Positions 33,901 through 48,200 of a stretch of DNA of 57,026 bases are shown here, piece by piece. The translations under genes were made by a program, and so were the position numbers. Positions within the stretch are counted from its first letter, which is position 1; every line of letters begins with the position of its first letter. The notes beneath the pieces were generated by a model that saw nothing but the letters and a program-made list of their open reading frames with translations, was not told where the DNA came from and did not search any database. Origin of the DNA: Acanthamoeba lenticulata (taxonomy: Eukaryota > Discosea > Longamoebia > Acanthamoebidae); NCBI GenBank assembly GCA_002179805.1, contig NAVB01000624.1, forward strand, positions 1 through 57,026, given 5' to 3'.

Positions 33901-36900
33901 TCAAAATGGAGGAGCCGCTGGTAAAGGGAGTTGAACACGGCGCCCACCTGGTCCACGTAGGACGACGAAGCGAGCATGGGCAGTGACGGCGGCTTCATGT
34001 TGAAGGAGGCCGATGTGGAGGAGAGCAGCGCCACCGGCGAGATGGGCACCATGAGCGGGAACATGGGGCAGATGAGGGCCAGAATGGACGACAGCGACGG
34101 GGGCGGCGTGTAGTCGGCCAGCGGGTCCGGCAGGAGAGACGTCTCAAGGGCGCTGAACAGGGATGACGCGAGGACCTCGTCCTCTAGCAAGTCGAACGGG
34201 AGTCCGAGCCACTCCCGCAGGCCCAAGCAATAGTGCTTCCACAGCTCGGGCGCTGTGGATCGCGCGTGAGCCCGTGTGAGGATAGTGACCTACAAGCCAG
34301 CGACGTCAAGTCGAGAGCAGGAGGCGCACCGGCGTCGATGACGTTTACGCAAAGCGTCTCGATAATCGACTTGATGTGGGCCAGCGGATCCCGCTGAGTG
34401 ACGCCCGCCACCCAACGGTTAAATGATTAATGCCAAAGAGTAAAGGGGGAGGCTGCAGCATGCGAGTGTGGTACCGTGAACATGAGGGTCGGGTAGATTG
34501 AAGTGAGCATGCTGAGCGATGACACCGCCAGGCTGACGATCTCCGGCGCCTCCATGAAGGAGCAACTGTTCTTGAGGGTGGTGAGCATCTTCTCGATCAA
34601 CTGCTGCATGTAGGCCTGGGTCCGCCGCTCCTCCGCGCTGGCGTTGTCTTCCGCCTCCTCGTTGCCGTCGGTGGCCGGGCAGTGCGGGTACAGGCAGTGG
34701 ACCTCCAGGAGGGCCAGCAGCGCCGAGGCCACGGTGCTGAGGCACTGCGCCTTGTTGCTGGTGTTGGTCTCCTCGTCCGACGCCCGCGTGACCATCGCCA
34801 GCATGTTGCCCAGCTCCTGAAGCTTGTCCAAGGAGGGCATGACGGGAAGGCTGCCGCGGGCGATGACGGGGAGGGCGCCGCGAAGCACCACGTTGGTCAT
34901 CCGACACAGCAGGCTCACGACTTGGGGCCGGATCCGGTTCGCTTTTGTTTGGTCGTCCGCCTGCGCGAACAACAACAACAAGGGCAAACAGTACGCCGGC
35001 GGTGAAGTAAATGTCAGTGGAGGAAAACGCTCAGAGGAGAGAACGGGGACCGCTGGCGCACGTACCAGGAAGGTGCGGATGGCGGTGCAGTAGAGCGGAA
35101 TCAGGTGTGAGCGGTCTTCCGAGAAGGCCGGGAAGAGGTCGACTGTGTATTCCAGGACGGCCAGCATGAGCGGCCACTGCCCGAGGGCCGAGTGCAGGCT
35201 CTCGAAGAAGTCCTGGCGCAGGGCCTTGTCCTTCATGAGCCGGCTTGACGGGATGAAGAGCTTGCACATCAGACGCAGCGCTTCTGCACGACACTCGAGC
35301 AGCTCCCTGCAATGATGGCCACGCCACCACGGTTTGTTCAATCTCTGGGCATCATCGCCCCTGGGCATAGAAAGTAAAGGGTCATACGGCTTCTCGCGTT
35401 CCAGAACGCCCCGGAGCGACTCATAGGCTATCTTGACGAGGTGGAGGCCCTCCGGGCTCTCTGTAAAAAAAGGAGTGACCGACAATCACGGTACCGGTAA
35501 GATGATGCAGATTGACGGACGAAACGAGAGAAAAGAGAAGGAGACTAGAGAGCCAGGAACAGGTCGCAAAGCCACACACGCACCGTCTGTGATGTGCTGG
35601 TAGCGTGCGGCGTTGGCCATGAAGGGCAGCGTGTGGATCTCAAGCACCTTGTCCAACCGCTGCAGGAAGGCCAGCAAGGCCTCGGGATCGGCGCTTAATC
35701 CGGTCATCGCCGGCAGGACCTCTGTCGTCATACCGCGCGTTGGCTGAGGCGGCCTCGACATGGGAAGGACAGCCATGTGCAGGAGGGAAGGTACCCAGCA
35801 GCCGTCGGGAGAGGAGCAGCATGTGGGACAGAAAGTCGGGTTGGGCGTGGTGCTGCCACCGCTCTCGCGGCACGGCGCTTAGCGTGCGAACGGCCGCCCG
35901 AGCGGTCGTCACCACGCGGCCGGTACCCAAGGGCGCACTAGCCACGTCAGTGGACGGCTCGATCCGCGTGGTCTTGCGGTTCAGGAATGCTTCTCCGCCT
36001 ACCATTGTTCACCATCACATCCATGAGGCCTTGGGGCGGGGCGCTGCAGCTGACGCTTGAGTCGCATGGTGAGACGGACGTACCGCTCTCGGCAAAGGCA
36101 CCCTGCGCGACGAGATGGGCCAACAGATTGCACCAGTCCTCGAGCACGGCCAGGTAGGCGAGGTGCAGCGTGGGAACGCTCAGATACTGGCGCAGGGCGT
36201 AGAGGAACTCTTCCCACACGGAGGCGCGCGTGTCCTCCGCCCGGACCCACACGAACAAAACCAACTGCGGGCAGCCATCACGCGTGAGACAACCAAGCGC
36301 GCGTCGTTCATCCGTGGAAGGGTGAGCTGTACATGGGCCAATGTCCGCATCTGGCCATCGAGAATGCGGGACGGCGGGTAGTTCAGGTAGTACTGGATTT
36401 CGTCCTCCAGCAGCTCGCACAGCGACGCGAAGAAGCAGTCCCTGCTCGAGAAAAGTAAATGGTAAGAACACAAATGGGCTGAGTGCATGCCATCATCACA
36501 TGATGTGTGGCGGCCGTACCGAGTGGCCTGATCGTACTGGGCAAGACGGCTTTCCGCCACGTCGATGCAGATCTCACGCGCCATTGCGCGCAGGGCGGCC
36601 GATTCCTTCTCGATCATAAGCCGGCCCAGCTTGAGGAAGTAGTCCTGCACAAGAAAAAGACATAAAGAAGGAGCTACTGATGAGCAAGAGGGCTTGAGTC
36701 GGGATGCAATGGAGGACGGCACCTGTCGGAAGCGCATAGCGTGTTGCCACTGGGCCAGTAGTGGATGCTGGGCAGCAACAATGAGAAAAAGGAAGCCTTC
36801 CACGGAGATCGGACATACGCAATAGGGGAAAGGAGGGTGGCAAGAGACAAGTACCATGGCCAGGCTGTGATAGAGTTGCATCACAAGCCGCAAAGTCGGC

Positions 36901-37699
36901 ACGGAACTGTCCGTGAGCGGCAGGGACATGCACAAGTGGCCGCACAGGTCAAGCAGATACTGGGTGGTGTCGTGGTCCACGCCACCGTTTTCCTCGGCGC
37001 TCTGCTGGTCCTCCTCGTCAACAGAGCTCGTGTAGTACAACATGGCACGGGCGCGGTGCTCGTCGCCGCTCCAGTCGATGAGGATGGACAGCAAGATGTG
37101 GAGGAGCGAGTTGGGTTGTTGCGAGCGGGGCGAGGAGTCATCCGACAGCAGCGCGTCGATTGAGTGCCGGCGAACGCGCGTCCCAGCTGGGGTCGGGTAG
37201 GCCACCTCGAGGAACTGTGACCTGAAGGAGACCCACCACTTGCGAAACTTTCGGCTGTCGTCGGTGCTGTTGATAAAGGCCAAAAAGATGCCCACCAGTT
37301 GCACCGCTTCCTCCTCGCTCATGACTGGCCCCCTCCTTCGAGGTTAGGGCCATGAACAGGGGAGGGCGGTGAGGTGGTGTGTTAAGAAGAGCAGCCGAAC
37401 CGTCGCTCAAGCCCTGACGCGGGTACAAGACAGCAGCCAACAACGAACGGTAGAAGACTGTGCTTTGTGAAGCGAAAAAGACCTTCTGGCCCTCGGCGGT
37501 GGAGCACTCCTCTGGTGGTGTCGCGGTTTCCACCAACGTTTTGCATGCGGCGATTAGAAACCGCCAAACGAGAGCCCCAACAAAGCATACCGAGGATTTG
37601 GGCGAAGGACAGAGGCTGTAATCGTTGGCCGTTTTCATCGACCACATATTCCTTCAGCTCCATCGTGCTTCTGCGCCGACGGTGGTTTCGGCCCTCCAT
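30930..37699 (-). CDS. RalGAP/tuberin-family GTPase-activating protein with C-terminal leucine-rich repeats
   Basis: Very large multi-exon gene. The N-terminal two thirds is a helical scaffold (for example FRKWWVSFRSQFLEVAYPTP, HLAYLAVLEDWCNLLAHLVA, LMLAVLEYTVDLFPAFSED) resembling RalGAP subunits. Then the Rap/RalGAP domain: VFKVGVLYVGPGQNQQNEIL, GSPAFTNFMSLLG, YLPYHTGYAGGLSNEQTLE, RHIGNDELNVVWSEDD (Asn of GND is the expected catalytic thumb), and LFIILYPLCRGLVRVQLRSK. After one intron it reads PFVWGPLQDGMVVPVQSLA and TLVRWTVINAYLELLRF, the family C-terminal motif, and without a break enters a Ser-rich linker and LRRs: LEELRLGHNHITQLSRLVGL, LRCLDLSYNQLTDVSLLA, LQQVFLHNNRIACLPL. A CxxC pair (CSVCGQ) follows. 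GAP and LRRs lie in one open frame, so the fusion is real unless a frame-preserving intron hides a stop. Start and some N-terminal joins are approximate. Confidence 0.83.
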
Positions 37700-37910
37700 G
37701 TCGTAAAGACCGCCCACAAATCACCGCGCCACTTAATGGACGGCGGTTCGTCGTCCAGATGGGACAATGTCAATGTGGAACGGCTCTCCACCTTCTCGTG
37801 GTCTAGGTTTTCTTGCCGACGTTTCCTCCTCATTTCCCGTGTCCATTTTCTTTGGCGCCAAAAGCTTCTGCTCATCTTTTCACGTTTTGCATTGTGTCTC
37901 GGGAGGCGAG
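37700..37910. promoter_or_regulatory. divergent promoter region of the RalGAP gene and MSH6
   Basis: 211 bases between two start codons on opposite strands. It contains a perfect E2F palindrome at 37851-37862 nearer the MSH6 side and pyrimidine-rich sequence. Confidence 0.55.
37851..37862. promoter_or_regulatory. E2F/DP-binding site candidate
   Basis: TTTGGCGCCAAA is a perfect two-sided match to the E2F consensus TTTSGCGC. It lies 48 bases before the MSH6 start. MSH6 is a known E2F-controlled gene in animals and plants, which makes the site plausible. Confidence 0.65.
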
Positions 37911-40900
37911 ATGAGCCGCCCGTCGCCCCAGCGGTCTCTCCTGTCCTACTTTTCGCCCTCTTCATCGCCAAACACTTCGCCGGCAGCTTCACGCAAGCGC
38001 GCACGGCCGGCTGAAGATGCTGATGTTGAGGTGCTAGCATCTCCTTCGACTGCAGCCAAGGAAGAGGCCCTAAGGAAGAAGGTAGCGTCCCACCGTGCGG
38101 GCAAAGCTTCTTCGGGTACTCCGACTCGGCCTTCTCCTTTGCGGCAGCGGAAAGCAGCATCACCGCGAGAGCCTCCCACCAAGCGTGCACGAAAGCTCGC
38201 GGAGGAGGAATTGGAGGAGGAAGAGAAGACAAACTCTACGCCGGCATCGCCTCTGACGCCCTACCGAGGTTCAAGGGCCGGTGGCCGGCGAGTGCGCTCG
38301 ATCAAAATGGACGAGGAAGAGGCAGAAGAGGATGAAGAGGAGGATGTCGAAGACGATGACTTTCAGCCCATGGAAGAAGAGGAACACGACGATGAAATGG
38401 ACCCGCGCAACGAAGAAGATGCCGGTCACAACACCAAAAAGTCGCCAGCGAAGCGAAGAACGAAGAAGAACGAAGCGACTGCTTCGCGAACAGACGGCGA
38501 GAAGGAACACGAAGTGGACGAAGAGAGCAGCGAAGATCGTGTAGAGAATGAACGTGGCCAACTTCTCCCTGAGGGTGATGCGATCACGCGCGACATCGTC
38601 GGTGCGTTGGCCTTTAAGCGCGGGGCGGTCCAGCGAACAAAGGAGGAGCGAGCCGAGCGGTTGAAGGAGCTGTTGGACCGTCCAACTCTGGACCTCCTGC
38701 CCGATGCTGCGGACACTCCCAACAAGGTCAGCAGCGGCAAGGCTGGCAAGGCTGGGCAGGTGCTGTTCCGTGAGAAGCACCGCCACTGGATCGCTGAGGG
38801 CAACCAGAAGGACGCACAAGGCCGTTCACCCGACGACCCGGCCTACGATCCGTCGACGCTCTACATTCCGCGCAAGGTGCGCCTTTCCTTGGTTCCCTCT
38901 TGTGTGGTCGCATCCATGGGATCATCTGAGAGATGGCCGCCACCGCCCGCAGGACCTGGAAGCCATGAACACGTTTCAAAGGCAGTACTGGGAGATCAAG
39001 AAGCAGCACTGGGATAAGATCATCTTTTGCCGGAACGGCGTGTTTTGGGGTAACCTTGACTCTCTCTCTCTCTCTCTCTCTTAAACACCTGTGGGCCTGC
39101 TCGCCAGCGCGCGCTTCAGCTCACGCACCGCTTGGAACCGCACCAGAGCTTTATGAAAAGGATGCCGAGCTCAGCCACCGGCTGTTGGACATCAAGTTGG
39201 CCGACCCGGGCGCCATGGGCATGCTCACGGCCGGCGTGTTTGAGAACGCGTTCGACCCCTACGCCGCGAAGCTCATCGCCCTGGGCTACAAAGTGGTCAA
39301 GGTGGAGCAGATGCAGGCCAATACCAAGAGCTCCGAGAAAAAGAACCGCCCCAAGGATCAGGCACGGCGCCGTGCGCGCTGCTCGTCTCGTCCAGGCTTG
39401 GGCTGACCCTCCCCCGTCGCGCCTGTGTGCAGGCGGTGATCACGCGGCAAGTGACGCGCATCCTGAGTCCCGGTACGCTGGTGGATGACATCTACATCGA
39501 CGACGAGCGCGCCGTCTACCTCCTTGCCATCAAGGAGCACTGGTCGCCTGTGGCCGAGGAACCGCCCACATTCGGCGTGTGCTTCGTGGACACGGCCACC
39601 GGCACGCTCTCCCTGATTCTCCTCCTCGGCTGTCGGCAGCCACTACTCAATGGGGCGTCAAGTCTCACTGACCGTCGATTCGGACAGGGGAGGTCAATGT
39701 GGGGCAGTTCCAGGACGATCGCGACCGAACCCAGTTCGAAACGCTCCTGCTGCAGATCAAGCCACGCGAGATCCTGTTTGAGAAGGAGGGGCCCAACGCC
39801 CTGTGCTCTCCGCAGACCCTGCAGCTCGTACTCGCGCGCTTCACCCTCCTCTGTTCTTCATCCCACGCATGCGTTACACACAAGGCGAGCAGAACTGATC
39901 AGAAATCGATTCGTAAAATGTGTTGTGTGTTTGATCGACCGACAGATCAAACGCAACGTGAGCCAGCCGACGCTCACGAGGCGCCGGCCGGGCGAGCAGT
40001 TCTGGAACGCCAACACGACGGCCGACTTCCTGGTGGGAGCCGGCTACTACGAGCGGAGCGTGAGCAGCGGGAGTAGCGAGGGCAGCAGCGAGGAGGGCGA
40101 CCCGCAGTGGCCGCCGGTGCTGTCGGAGCTGATCTCCGAGCACCGGGCGGGCCACGAAAGCAGCGAGCTCTCCCTCTCGGCGCTCGGCGGGGTGGTCGCC
40201 TACCTGCGGGAGCTCTACCTCGACAAGGAGATCATGTCCCAGGGGCGCATCCGGGCCTACGTCCCCGGCAGCCTGGACTCGCCCAACCTCGTGCTCGACT
40301 CCAAGACCATCAAGAACCTCGAGCTCTTTGAAAACACGGTCGACGGCAAGGTGCGCGGTGAAAGGACAACAAAGGCCTCAAGTCAGAGTTCCTGACGGTG
40401 GTGTTTTGTGCACTCTGGACAGACGGAGGGGACGCTGCTGAAGCTGATGGGCCACTGCGTGACGCCGTTCGGCAAGCGCCTGTTCAAGCGATGGCTGGGG
40501 ATGCCCCTCAGGCGGATCCCCGAGATCGAAGAGCGCCTGAACGCTGTAGAGGACTTCACCAGCACCGAGGAATACTGCACCACGCTCATGGACGCTGTCA
40601 CCACTCGCCTTAAGGGCACGCTCGCCATTCTCGTTGTTCATGCATGTTGCCCCTCCAAGGCTCATGACGACGCTTCTTCCTTGTGGCCTCTTCTGCAGGG
40701 TTGCCCGATCTGGAGAGGGTCGTGTCCCGCATACACGCGAGCTCGTCCAACATCCTCGCCTTTCTGGGCGCCCTCGACGCGTTTGACCTCCTCTGGGTGC
40801 CCGACTGCCCCGCTTTTTATAGAGGTGCCGAGCCTCACGCACACTGACACGCGCGACGCCTGCGTGGCCCCCGTCCAGGAAATGGTCAACGAGCTCCAGC

Positions 40901-43182
40901 CGGTGCTTCCTCTCCTGCGCAGCAAGCGGCTGGCCTTCCTCCTCAGTGTGGGGAAGGGCTTCCCCGACCTCGGGCCTACCCTGCGCTACTTTGCGCAGGC
41001 CTTTGACCGCGACCAGGCCCGGCAAGAGCAGGTGCCGCCCCACTGTCGCGTGAAGAACCCTCTTTCTCATTCATGCTCACGCCTGACCGAGCATGAATGA
41101 ACAGCGTTTGATCCTGCGACCGGGCGTGGACGCCGAGTTCGATGCGGCGAGCGCCAGGGTGGAGGACATCGAGCAGCAGCTGCAGCAGCACATCGAGGAC
41201 TTGAAGGCGGTGGTGGGCATCCATGACATGGCCTACGCCACCGTCCGCAACAAGGAGTACCTCATCGGTGCGCCGCCATTACCCCTCATGTCCCCAAATA
41301 CTGATGAGCTGCGGTGTTGGAAACTTGACCGCGCCGACGCCAACAGAGATCCCAAAGACGCCCAAGAACGAGGCGACAATCAAGCGACACGAGAAAACGT
41401 TCATCCCCATCAACGACACCAAGACCACGGGCCGCTACTGGACGCCGACCGTCTCGAGCCTCTTTGCCGAGCTCGAGCAGGCTCGCACCGACCTCGAACG
41501 TGCGTCGCTGCCTACTGCGTGTGCGAAACCTCGTCTGCCCGCGTGCGCGTCTCACTGGTGGAAGCGGGTTGCTCCGTCTCTACGACAGGTTGCCGCCTCG
41601 GCCTGTTCGCCCGCAGCCAGAAGAAGTTTGCGCAGAACCACCGCGAATGGTTCGCCCCAAGCGCACTCCTCCCCCCAATACGAGTTGTTGGCCCCTCATT
41701 CGCTCGTCGTCGTGATCAGGCTATTGGCAGTCGCTTGCATCGCGGAGGTGGACTGTCTCCACGCCTTGGCCATCACCAGCTTGTCGCTGGGCGGTACCGT
41801 CAGCTCTTCCTTTCTTCTGTCGCTCGGGCTTCGAGCTCACGCCGTCGCGCTGCCGGCGGCAACGTCACAGAGCCGGTATGCCGCCCGTCCTTTGTGGAGT
41901 CCGAGGCGGCCTTCTTCGAGGCCGAAGACATGCGGCATCCGTGCATCAGCCCCAAGATCGGCGACGAGTTCATCCCCAACACCCTGGGCGTGGGCCACCC
42001 CCACCCGCCCCTCGTCCTCCTCACGGGTCCGTGCACGCGCCCTTCAGAGCTCCCTTGACCCCTTCTTGGCGTCTGCGATGCGGTGTTTGACGCTCGGCCA
42101 CGGATGGAAGACCACAGGACCCAACATGGGCGGCAAGTCGACGCTGCTGCGGGAGACGTGCGTGGTGGCCATCATGGCACAGATGGGCTGCTTCGTTCCG
42201 GCACGCTCGTGCCGCCTCAGCCCCGTCGACCGCATCTTCACGCGCATCGGTACGCACGAGGCCCTCCGCGACCTTGGCAGAGAGATCACACTCGGGCTGA
42301 CCACTGGACAGGCGCCAATGACAACATCATGGCGGGGCAGAGCACATTCATGATCGAGCTGCAGGAGACGGCGACCATCCTCCAGCACGCGACGCCCGCC
42401 TCGCTCGTGATCCTCGACGAACTGGGCCGCGGCACCGCCACCTTTGACGGCTACTCGATCGCCTACGCTGTGCTGGCGCACCTGGCCCAGAAGGTCGGGT
42501 GCCGCACGCTCTTCTCCACGCACTACCACATGCTCACGGACGAGGTCGCCGGCGACCCGCGCGTCGCCCTCAAGCACATGGCATGCCACATCGACGACGA
42601 CCGGTACGTGTGTGACCGCGCGCGCATTTCGCTTTCGCTGTCTCTCTCTCTCTCTCTCTCTTTTGTCTTGGCGGGGGGCTGAGAGCCACACACCGCCGCT
42701 GGCCGACGAGAACAGGAAAGAGGTGACCTTCCTGTACAAGGTGGTGGACGGCGTGTGTCCAAAGAGCTACGGAATGAACGTGGCTCGCATGGCGGTACGC
42801 GCACTGGCGGTTGCTAGAAAGACGACGGGGGACTGATCTCACCAATTCCCAACGCTTCACGCAGGGAGTGAACGACGAGATCGTGATGCGCGCAGAGAAG
42901 ATCGCGCACAAGTTCGAGGGCGCGCTGACGATCAATCCCCAACTGATGAAGACCGCCGACCCCGACGAGCATCCTGATGAGGGCGTAGGAATGGAGGAGG
43001 AGAGGGAAGAGACAGCAGAAGTGCAGGAACGGCTGCTCAGCGAGGACGAAAAGGGGAGGATGAAGCAGATCATGAGCCTCCTGCACGAGGAAGAGGCAGA
43101 GGACAAAGGCGTGGCCGGCAAGATGGCCACCTTCGCCCGGCTCATCGCGATCTGGGCGCACGCCGCTGAGGGTGCTGCGTGA
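37911..43182 (+). CDS. MSH6: DNA mismatch repair protein MSH6
   Basis: Mismatch-recognition ATPase that pairs with MSH2 in MutSalpha. The start carries a PCNA-binding box (QRSLLSYF, residues about 7-14), followed by a long acidic, Lys-rich linker without a PWWP domain. The MutS core follows: [32 protein letters not shown] after splicing (mismatch-binding domain), [24 protein letters not shown], the connector and lever ([20 protein letters not shown]), and the clamp. ATPase: [19 protein letters not shown] (Walker A), [32 protein letters not shown] (Walker B) and [10 protein letters not shown]. About fifteen introns are needed. Two have pure (CT)n tracts. The region 41460-41900 contains several possible splice choices, so the exact lever/clamp residues there are uncertain. 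Confidence 0.93.
39061..39082 (+). repeat. (CT)n tract in MSH6 intron
   Basis: Pure TC run just after a GTAACC donor. Confidence 0.8.
42641..42664 (+). repeat. (CT)n tract in MSH6 intron
   Basis: TC run ending in TTTT within the intron that follows the Walker B/His-loop exon. Confidence 0.8.
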
Positions 43183-43350
43183 AGAGCCTGGTTGGCGATG
43201 ATGCAGAAGCCCACTGCCCTCATGGGAACAGCAATGTAGACGCAAGCAAAGCGCAGTGGTGACTGTTTAAAACTAGCTGGGCGACCAGCACTCGCAGGTT
43301 TGTTCTATTCCAGACCCTTGAGTGAATGTGTACAGATGGTTGGGCCCAGG

Positions 43351-43473
43351 CTACACGGTCTTCCAGACGCCCCTCTTGTTCTTGATGACCATGACGCCGA
43401 GTGGAAGGACGATGCCGATTAGCATTATTGCCGCACCAATAAGGTAGGAAACCAGGTCAGGTGGATCGACCAT
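43351..43473 (-). CDS. 40-residue single-pass membrane microprotein
   Basis: A 123-base frame from ATG 43473 to TAG 43351-43353. The product begins MVDPPDLVSYL, continues with a ~20-residue hydrophobic helix (IGAAIMLIGIVLPLGVMVI) and ends in the basic tail KNKRGVWKTV. Charge follows the positive-inside rule, so the C terminus should be cytosolic. The pattern is like very small subunits of membrane complexes and tail-like microproteins, but I cannot name a family. The frame is divergent from the IDI gene (274-base gap) and convergent with MSH6 (168 bases). It may be the last exon of a longer transcript, as a splice-like CAG lies just upstream of the ATG. Confidence 0.6.
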   Translation of the reverse strand: MVDPPDLVSYLIGAAIMLIGIVLPLGVMVIKNKRGVWKTV

Positions 43474-43747
43474 ACTGGAAGAAAAGCAAGTAATGAGTGC
43501 TGAGCTTGGAGCAAAAGGCAGAGGAAAGAAATCGTGTACTCGTGCTTGCGAGGTTGGTGGTAGCGCGAGGCAAGTGCGTTGGCAAAGAAACTGGTTGGAA
43601 AAAGAAAGTTTCCACAGTTTTTGGGCACGCTCGACATTCCTTGATAATTACGGCAAATATTTAAGCTCTCTCCACTGGCAATACTCAAGTAAAGTACTCT
43701 TCTGCTTCCGCTCTCGCCCCAACTTCCTCCTTCATCCTCAACAAAAC

Positions 43748-45012
<1,265 letters not shown>

Positions 45013-45197
45013 GCCATGTGGTGGACCTACCACCATCATCTCCTCCCTCCCTCACCTCTCCGCGCGCGGCTGGTGTTGTTTATTTTGTGTTTTTTTTTCT
45101 TCTTTTGTTTTATTTATTTATTGACCGCTGACACGAGCGGGTCTGGCAGCCAACAAGAACGTTGTCCAGTCCTTTCCACCTAGCTCCCGCGTCATAG

Positions 45198-45217
45198 CTC
45201 TCTCTCTCTCTCTCTCC
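45198..45217 (+). repeat. (CT)n tract, intergenic
   Basis: TC run in the 276-base convergent spacer between IDI1 and the GCP2 gene. Confidence 0.8.
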
Positions 45218-45288
45218 TTTTGGTTTCTCTTGGCGATTGCGCCAGGAACGGGAGGGCCAAGCTCCTGTCCGGGCCCGAGCTAGGCGGC

Positions 45289-48200
45289 TTACTGGAGGCG
45301 CTCGGCGAGGAGCGACATGTGGGAGTCATAGGTCGTCGTCGGGAGGGACGTGAGGGCGGTCTTGAGCTCCTCCGCGTATTTACAGAACTTGAGGTCGAGC
45401 TGCTCGATGGAGGCCTTGTACTTGGCCCCCTCCACCACCGCCCGCACACTCGCCGCCGCCTCCTTCACCACGCCACCATTTCGCCCGCGCTACGGTGTGA
45501 GCCAGCACGATCGATGAATCCAGCAGTAGGTCGGTGTGCGGGCACCGCACCTTCATCTTGGCGCTCCGCTGCTTCAGGCTGAGGTTGACGTTCTGGAGCG
45601 CAGAGTCTTGGGCGTCGATGTGCTTGGCACAGGTGGCCATGTAGTTGGTAAACACGTGACACGCCGTCAACGCGCGATCCACCACCTGCCCTCAACGCGC
45701 GTGTGCCGTGCGCAGTGGTGAGCGGCCCCTCTCTTCTTTGCCAGGTTGCAGGAACGGCGAGCGTACCCGGAAGAGCTTGATGTCGGTGAGGAGGCACAGG
45801 CGCAGGCTCGAGTTGATGCAGTCATTGTGGAAGCTCAGGATCTGCTCCACGGTGGTGGCTTCGCGCACGCGCTTCTCGAGCTGCCGCCAGTTGGGCTCGA
45901 TAACGTCCAGCAAAAAGTAGCGCTCGAGCGTCGTCACCAGATGCAACATTCTGCACTCGGACGTTCATGTCAGCTGATCGGTGTGCGCCACACAGAAGGA
46001 GAGGAGGAGTCGGACCGCTGGCGCAAAAGGAAAGTGCGGGTGAGAAGAGGCCGCACGTGGGGCAGCTCCTTCATGGACTGGTGCCAGAGCCACGCGCTAT
46101 CGAGGCCGCTGCGGATCCGCTTGCAGTGGAACAAGAGTCGGAACAGGAGCTGGTACTGTGCCAACGCTTTCCTGTGTGCATATTCCAACCACGTAAGTTG
46201 GGGGACTTCGGCTCGCGGGAGAGGAGGATGGATGCTCTGTAATCAACGTACCGGCTCAAGATGAGCGAGACGGGCCACTGGGCCTTGTAGTCGAGCGTCA
46301 CGCAGCCAAAGCCTGAGCTCATTCGCGGTCCAGATAGAAAGCGCATCAGCCAGCAGCTCGCCTCCGGCCCCGCCCCGGACGAGGAAGCGCACCGGTGAGC
46401 TTGGCGTCGAGGGCATCCTTGGAGGCGACGGTCGTGTTGAGGAGAGTCTTGTTGTCGTCCGGCGGGGGCGCGTGGATAAGCGAGAGCTGCGTCAGGAGCG
46501 AATGAGACAGGAGCGTGAGCCCCAGGTTGTCCTTGTTGGGATCCTCGACCGCATCAAGCGCGATGTCCAGCTTCGACTTGAGCTTCCACTCAGCGATCTT
46601 TGCGACATCATTAAGGGATATACGCGTATTGTAGGGGAGAGGAAAGTAAAAAAGGAGGGAGGGGTAGAGGGGAAAAGAAGAAGAAGAAGAAGAGGATATC
46701 ATTAAACTTCTTGCTGAGCTCGTCATGTGCCAGCGCCATGAAGTTCTCCACCCAGTTGCCTTGCTCGAGCAGGAAATACTGCTTCAGCGATCTGCGCACA
46801 GAGTGTAGTGAGCCAAAGAGGGCGCCACCGCAGGACGAATTCTCAGGGAGAGACCAGCACGAACCGGAGGTGCGAGATGAGTTGGGACTTGTGCACGATG
46901 AGGTCGAGCAGCTGTGTGTTGGCCCAGCCGTGCACGGCCTCCACCCGCTCCATGATTTCCCGTTCGTTGTGGGTCGCCTCTACGGGAGATGCGTGCGGTG
47001 GCGACACCGCGAGGCCGCACTCGCGGATGGCGTTGAGGTACTTGCCCGTGAGCAGAATGCTGCACCCGGCCACGCGCGCCCATCAGCCTTCTTCATCTGC
47101 CTCCATCAACTTGTGTGCGTGTGCATGCGGCCGTACCGAGGGGCTGACTTTTGCAAGAAGGCAGGAATGCACGAGGTCTCTCTAAGCGTGTATCGCTCCT
47201 CCCTGTGCGTGAAGCGATCAGACCAAGACGGCACGCATTCAACAAGGTGGTGGGCACCAATAAGTGTCGTTGAAGTCCGTGGAGACGTCGTTCTTGGACA
47301 CATCCCGGTTCTCCATGACGAGGAACTCGTGGTAGGGGTCGTTGATGACGCCCTTGGTGATCCACTGTTGCAGCATGGCCATGTACGGCACGCAGGCCTC
47401 CTTGAGAAGGTACAAGATCACGGCTTGCACCGTCCCGTCCCTGCTCGTTCGCAGGCGGCGCAAATATATTTAGAGATTAATGAGTGCGTAACGTGAGTCA
47501 TGGACCCATGGAAAAGAAGCGTACCCGCTTCGGGTGGTGCCATATCGGTACAGGATGTCGAGCGTGGTGCCACCGCTCGCTTTCAGGCGGTCGATCTCCT
47601 TTGCAAACACGTACAAAGTGTCAAAGGTCGACGTTTGCTTCTGAAGGTAGAGCCACATCGACTGCCATGGCCCCACGTTCGGGTCAGACCAAAAGACAAG
47701 CCAAGAACTCGAGAAGACAGAGCAAGGAGACATCGTACGTGGAGGGTGAGCTCTTCGCGGTCGTAGAGGGTCTCGAGCTGGGCGATGAAAGCCAGGTAGC
47801 GCTGGATTCATACATGGCAGCACAGCTTGAGGTCAGCCCAAGGGATGCACCGCAGTATCACTAATGAAGCTTGGCAGCACCTTTAGGAGAGTGTTCAACG
47901 CGGAGGCCAGGGCCTGGTTGCACATGCTGCGCTCGTAGAGGTGCTGGTTGTGCACGAACCTGGCCAAGTAGATGTACTTGGCGAACAGCGGCAGCATCCC
48001 GCGCACCTGTTCGTTGTGCGAACGTTCTAGGTATTCGCCAGCGTGAGGGCGGGGGGATTGTGACACGCACACGATGATCCAACGTACGGAGGTTTTCGGG
48101 CAGGGAGAACTGAGCTTCACCGTTCTTGTCGAGCTTCACGCGTATGTATTTGCCTTCGGTTCCCTAGCGTTCAACACCACCAGTGCAGTGTGAGCCTCGG

